Shown here: one piece after another, positions 61,717 through 64,000 of the stretch
How positions within the stretch are numbered: the first letter of the stretch is position 1
Layout: every line of letters starts with the position of its first letter
NCBI GenBank assembly: GCA_003254885.1
Contig: QANT01002383.1
Coordinates: 33,604 to 97,603 of the forward strand
DNA from: Purshia tridentata
Taxonomy: Eukaryota; Streptophyta; Magnoliopsida; Rosales; Rosaceae
Direction: 5' to 3'
Length of the DNA: 64,000 nt
Position numbers and translations under genes: made by a program
The notes under the pieces: model-generated
Database searches by the model: none
What the model was told of the DNA's origin: nothing
The model's input: the letters and a program-made list of their open reading frames with translations, nothing else

Positions 61717-63030
61717 GGTTGTAGACACTATAGAGGTAGGGAGAGTCCCAAATCTGAATTGGGTTTTTGAAGAGAATCAAAGAGAACAAGAATTGAAGCT
61801 GTTGTAACAAGTTCTCTTCTTCTTTCTAAAACAACAACTTGGGAAGTCTAAGAGATATGGAGGGTCATATTATAGTTATCATAAGAGTTGGTGGTGTTGG
61901 GTTGTTGAGGGAAGGTTCTGAATTCCTATATTTCACAAAGTGGTTTGAACTTTCATTTCTAATATTAATTTCTTTGTTTTCTTTCTTTTGAAAGAAGAAT
62001 AATAATATAACGTTTGTGTTGGTTCGGAGAACCACCTGCCCTTTTCACACCTGCCTTGTTGGTCCAACCTCATGTTCATTCAAGGTTTCAACAGCAACAG
62101 GACATGTGGATTTTCACACTCATATCGATTGGTGACTAAGGAATCACAGAGAGGGATGGTTAGTTTGGTCGGCTGTGTCCAAAGTCTTCTTAACGCGGTG
62201 AAAACAAACGCGCAAAAAGTTTTTAAACTATCAAAATCTAAGTTTCGGAAAAATAATTCAATAAAAATAATCTGAAATTGTTAAGTTTGTCTATTAATTT
62301 CGCCGTTTAAATTGTTAATGTGGTATCTTTATAACGGATGAATAAACATACTTGACGTTTTCGAATTATGTAATATACATGAGAAGTTTATATAGGATAA
62401 TTTGAGACGATAAACTTTAATAAAGTGAAGTGAGTCAAAACTATAATTTTAGAAAATAAATGTGCAAATAAGCCTAAAATTTATTCCCTTAATATGGAAT
62501 ATTCCAAATTTGTATTTCTAATTTAAATCACAAATGATGTGCCAGTGTTTTATTATTTTATATATGGACCACTCTAAAGATTATATATTTGACAATAAAT
62601 AAAATAGTGACATGTGTAATGACACATTATTTAGAATACAAAATTGAAATATAAATTCTGTTTGCCACTTCTTTGTCCCTAATCAAATACGCACTGAGTA
62701 TCGAAGAATGTTTTCTACATCCCTAATTGAATTTAAGATATCAGAATTAAAATGAGAGATAGATGCTTATGTAACTAATGGTAATTAAAGCTGTTTGAGT
62801 TTTGATTAATTGGACAAAGCGGTTATAGGGATGGTTGTTGTTGGAGTGTAATTAAGCACCCCTACATATACATGAAAATAGGGGAACATCAAATATATTA
62901 AAGGAAACATCTTTATGCCTGAACACCACAAAATAAGGTCGTATTGTTACATAGGTTTGGTAATTATGTCTCACTACACTCTTGGGGACTTGGATTCTCT
63001 GCTTTGCTTCCTTACAAGGATGGTACCAAC
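61717..63030. other. Upstream of the DOMON-b561 gene; intergenic
   Basis: Promoter region, then AT-rich DNA. No gene was recognised. Confidence 0.45.
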
Positions 63031-63350
63031 TTTTAATCTTAGCCTTTGAACACAATCTCTTTTTATCTACTCTTTTTCTCTCTACTCTTTAATCAAAGGC
63101 TGAGANGTTATCAGTCTTGCAAAAAAGCAAGACAAGAAATTTAGATCCCACTATTCACATGGTTCCTCTCCTTTTAAAAAAAAATTTTCATTTTAATCTC
63201 AACTTTTGAACACAATCTCTCTTTACCTACTCTTTTTCTCTCTACTCTTTAATCAAAGGCCGAGAATGGAGTCTGTTATCAGTCTTGCAGAAAAATCAAG
63301 ACAAGAAATTTAGATCCCACTATTCACATGGTTCCTCTCCTTTTGAAAAA
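63031..63350 (+). repeat. 160-bp tandem duplication with an N in one copy
   Basis: Copy 1 (63031-63190) and copy 2 (63191-63350) share CTACTCTTTTTCTCTCTACT, TTTAATCAAAGGC and AGATCCCACTATTCACATGG. At the N (63106) copy 1 lacks about ten bases (ATGGAGTCT region) present in copy 2, so the assembly may be imperfect there. Confidence 0.9.
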
Positions 63351-64000
63351 CAAATTTCATAAAATATAAGCTCAATTTTTCTTATTATTAAACTCTCTAA
63401 GGTCGTGCTCTTTGTGAAATCAAAATTGTTATGACATTATCTCACTCTATACGTCACATTTATGTTATGAACACTATTAAACATATAATTATTTTCATGT
63501 TGAACTATTTGGAAGCTAAAAATTTTAAAACGTAGTACTAATTCAATGGTTGCAATGTCCACATTGTAAAATTTATGTTGGCAGATGCCCATAAGCATGG
63601 TTTCTTTAATCAGAAACTTTCTTCCCCAATTTTTTATCTCATTCTGAAGCAAGAAATTAAATTTCAGATTTCGATATAATTTAGTTAAAAAAATATAAAA
63701 ATTTTGAATAAATTTTAAATTTATTGAAAATTTTAATTAAAACTATAAAGATTTTTAAAAGATTTTTTATAATTTTGATTTAGTAATATTTCGAAACTTC
63801 AAAAAAATAGAAATTTCGCAAAACTTTTTGAAACTTAATTCTTTTTTCTGAAAATAGTTTATATTTTGAGAGTAAAATTATTATTGAAATTTATATTACA
63901 ATCCAAATTTTATAGGTAAAGTAGCAATATCGTGTTGAGCTTCAGCCTATGATAGCATGATATAGTGCGTGCGACAGACAAAAAGTCAAAGCGACTCACT
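63351..64000. other. AT-rich window end
   Basis: No gene or repeat was recognised. Confidence 0.4.

Overview
This is a nuclear genomic window from a flowering plant. The genes have introns, the intergenic DNA is AT-rich with many foldback elements, and the families are plant-specific (ELF3, malectin-like LRR receptor kinases, plant neprosins, bHLH87). Protein wording and repeat style look eudicot, possibly Rosaceae such as Prunus; the genus is an inference. There are N characters at 55665 and 63106, so this is draft assembly. Exon borders come from GT-AG signals plus reading-frame and family continuity, not from transcripts.

Layout. (1) 359-2392 (+): 3' part of an ILR1-like IAA-amino-acid hydrolase. 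(2) 3432-5531 (-): a two-exon Core-2/I-branching glycosyltransferase of the BC10 type. (3) 8676-9647 (-) and 9979-15115 (+): ribosomal protein S30 and a TrmA/RlmD-type RNA methyltransferase, divergent across a 331-bp shared promoter; one methyltransferase exon looks broken. (4) 15574-23086 (+): a neprosin (DUF239) cluster made of one decayed fragment and two intact seven-exon tandem copies. (5) 24471-27866 (-): ELF3, the evening-complex scaffold of the circadian clock. (6) 27867-37817: about 10 kb without an intact gene, carrying foldback MITEs and two decayed RNase H fragments. (7) 37818-39299 (+): bHLH87-type transcription factor. (8) 41878-47437 and 48565-52734 (-): two tandem 13-exon malectin-like LRR receptor kinases; the last intron of the first holds a 1,031-bp solo LTR with a 5-bp target-site duplication. 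(9) 52735-59621: about 7 kb with a decayed BAHD acyltransferase, a 374-bp foldback element with a 7-bp flanking repeat and a larger foldback element. (10) 59622-61716 (-): DOMON plus cytochrome b561 membrane protein. (11) 61717-64000: no gene, with a 160-bp tandem duplication.

The genes do not form a pathway; this is ordinary eukaryotic gene order. What links neighbours is local duplication (neprosins, receptor kinases) and one divergent promoter. I did not find a convincing undescribed multi-gene system. The most informative observations are the methyltransferase exon lesion, the solo LTR nested in a tandem duplication, the neprosin relic, the BAHD pseudogene and the set of foldback elements.
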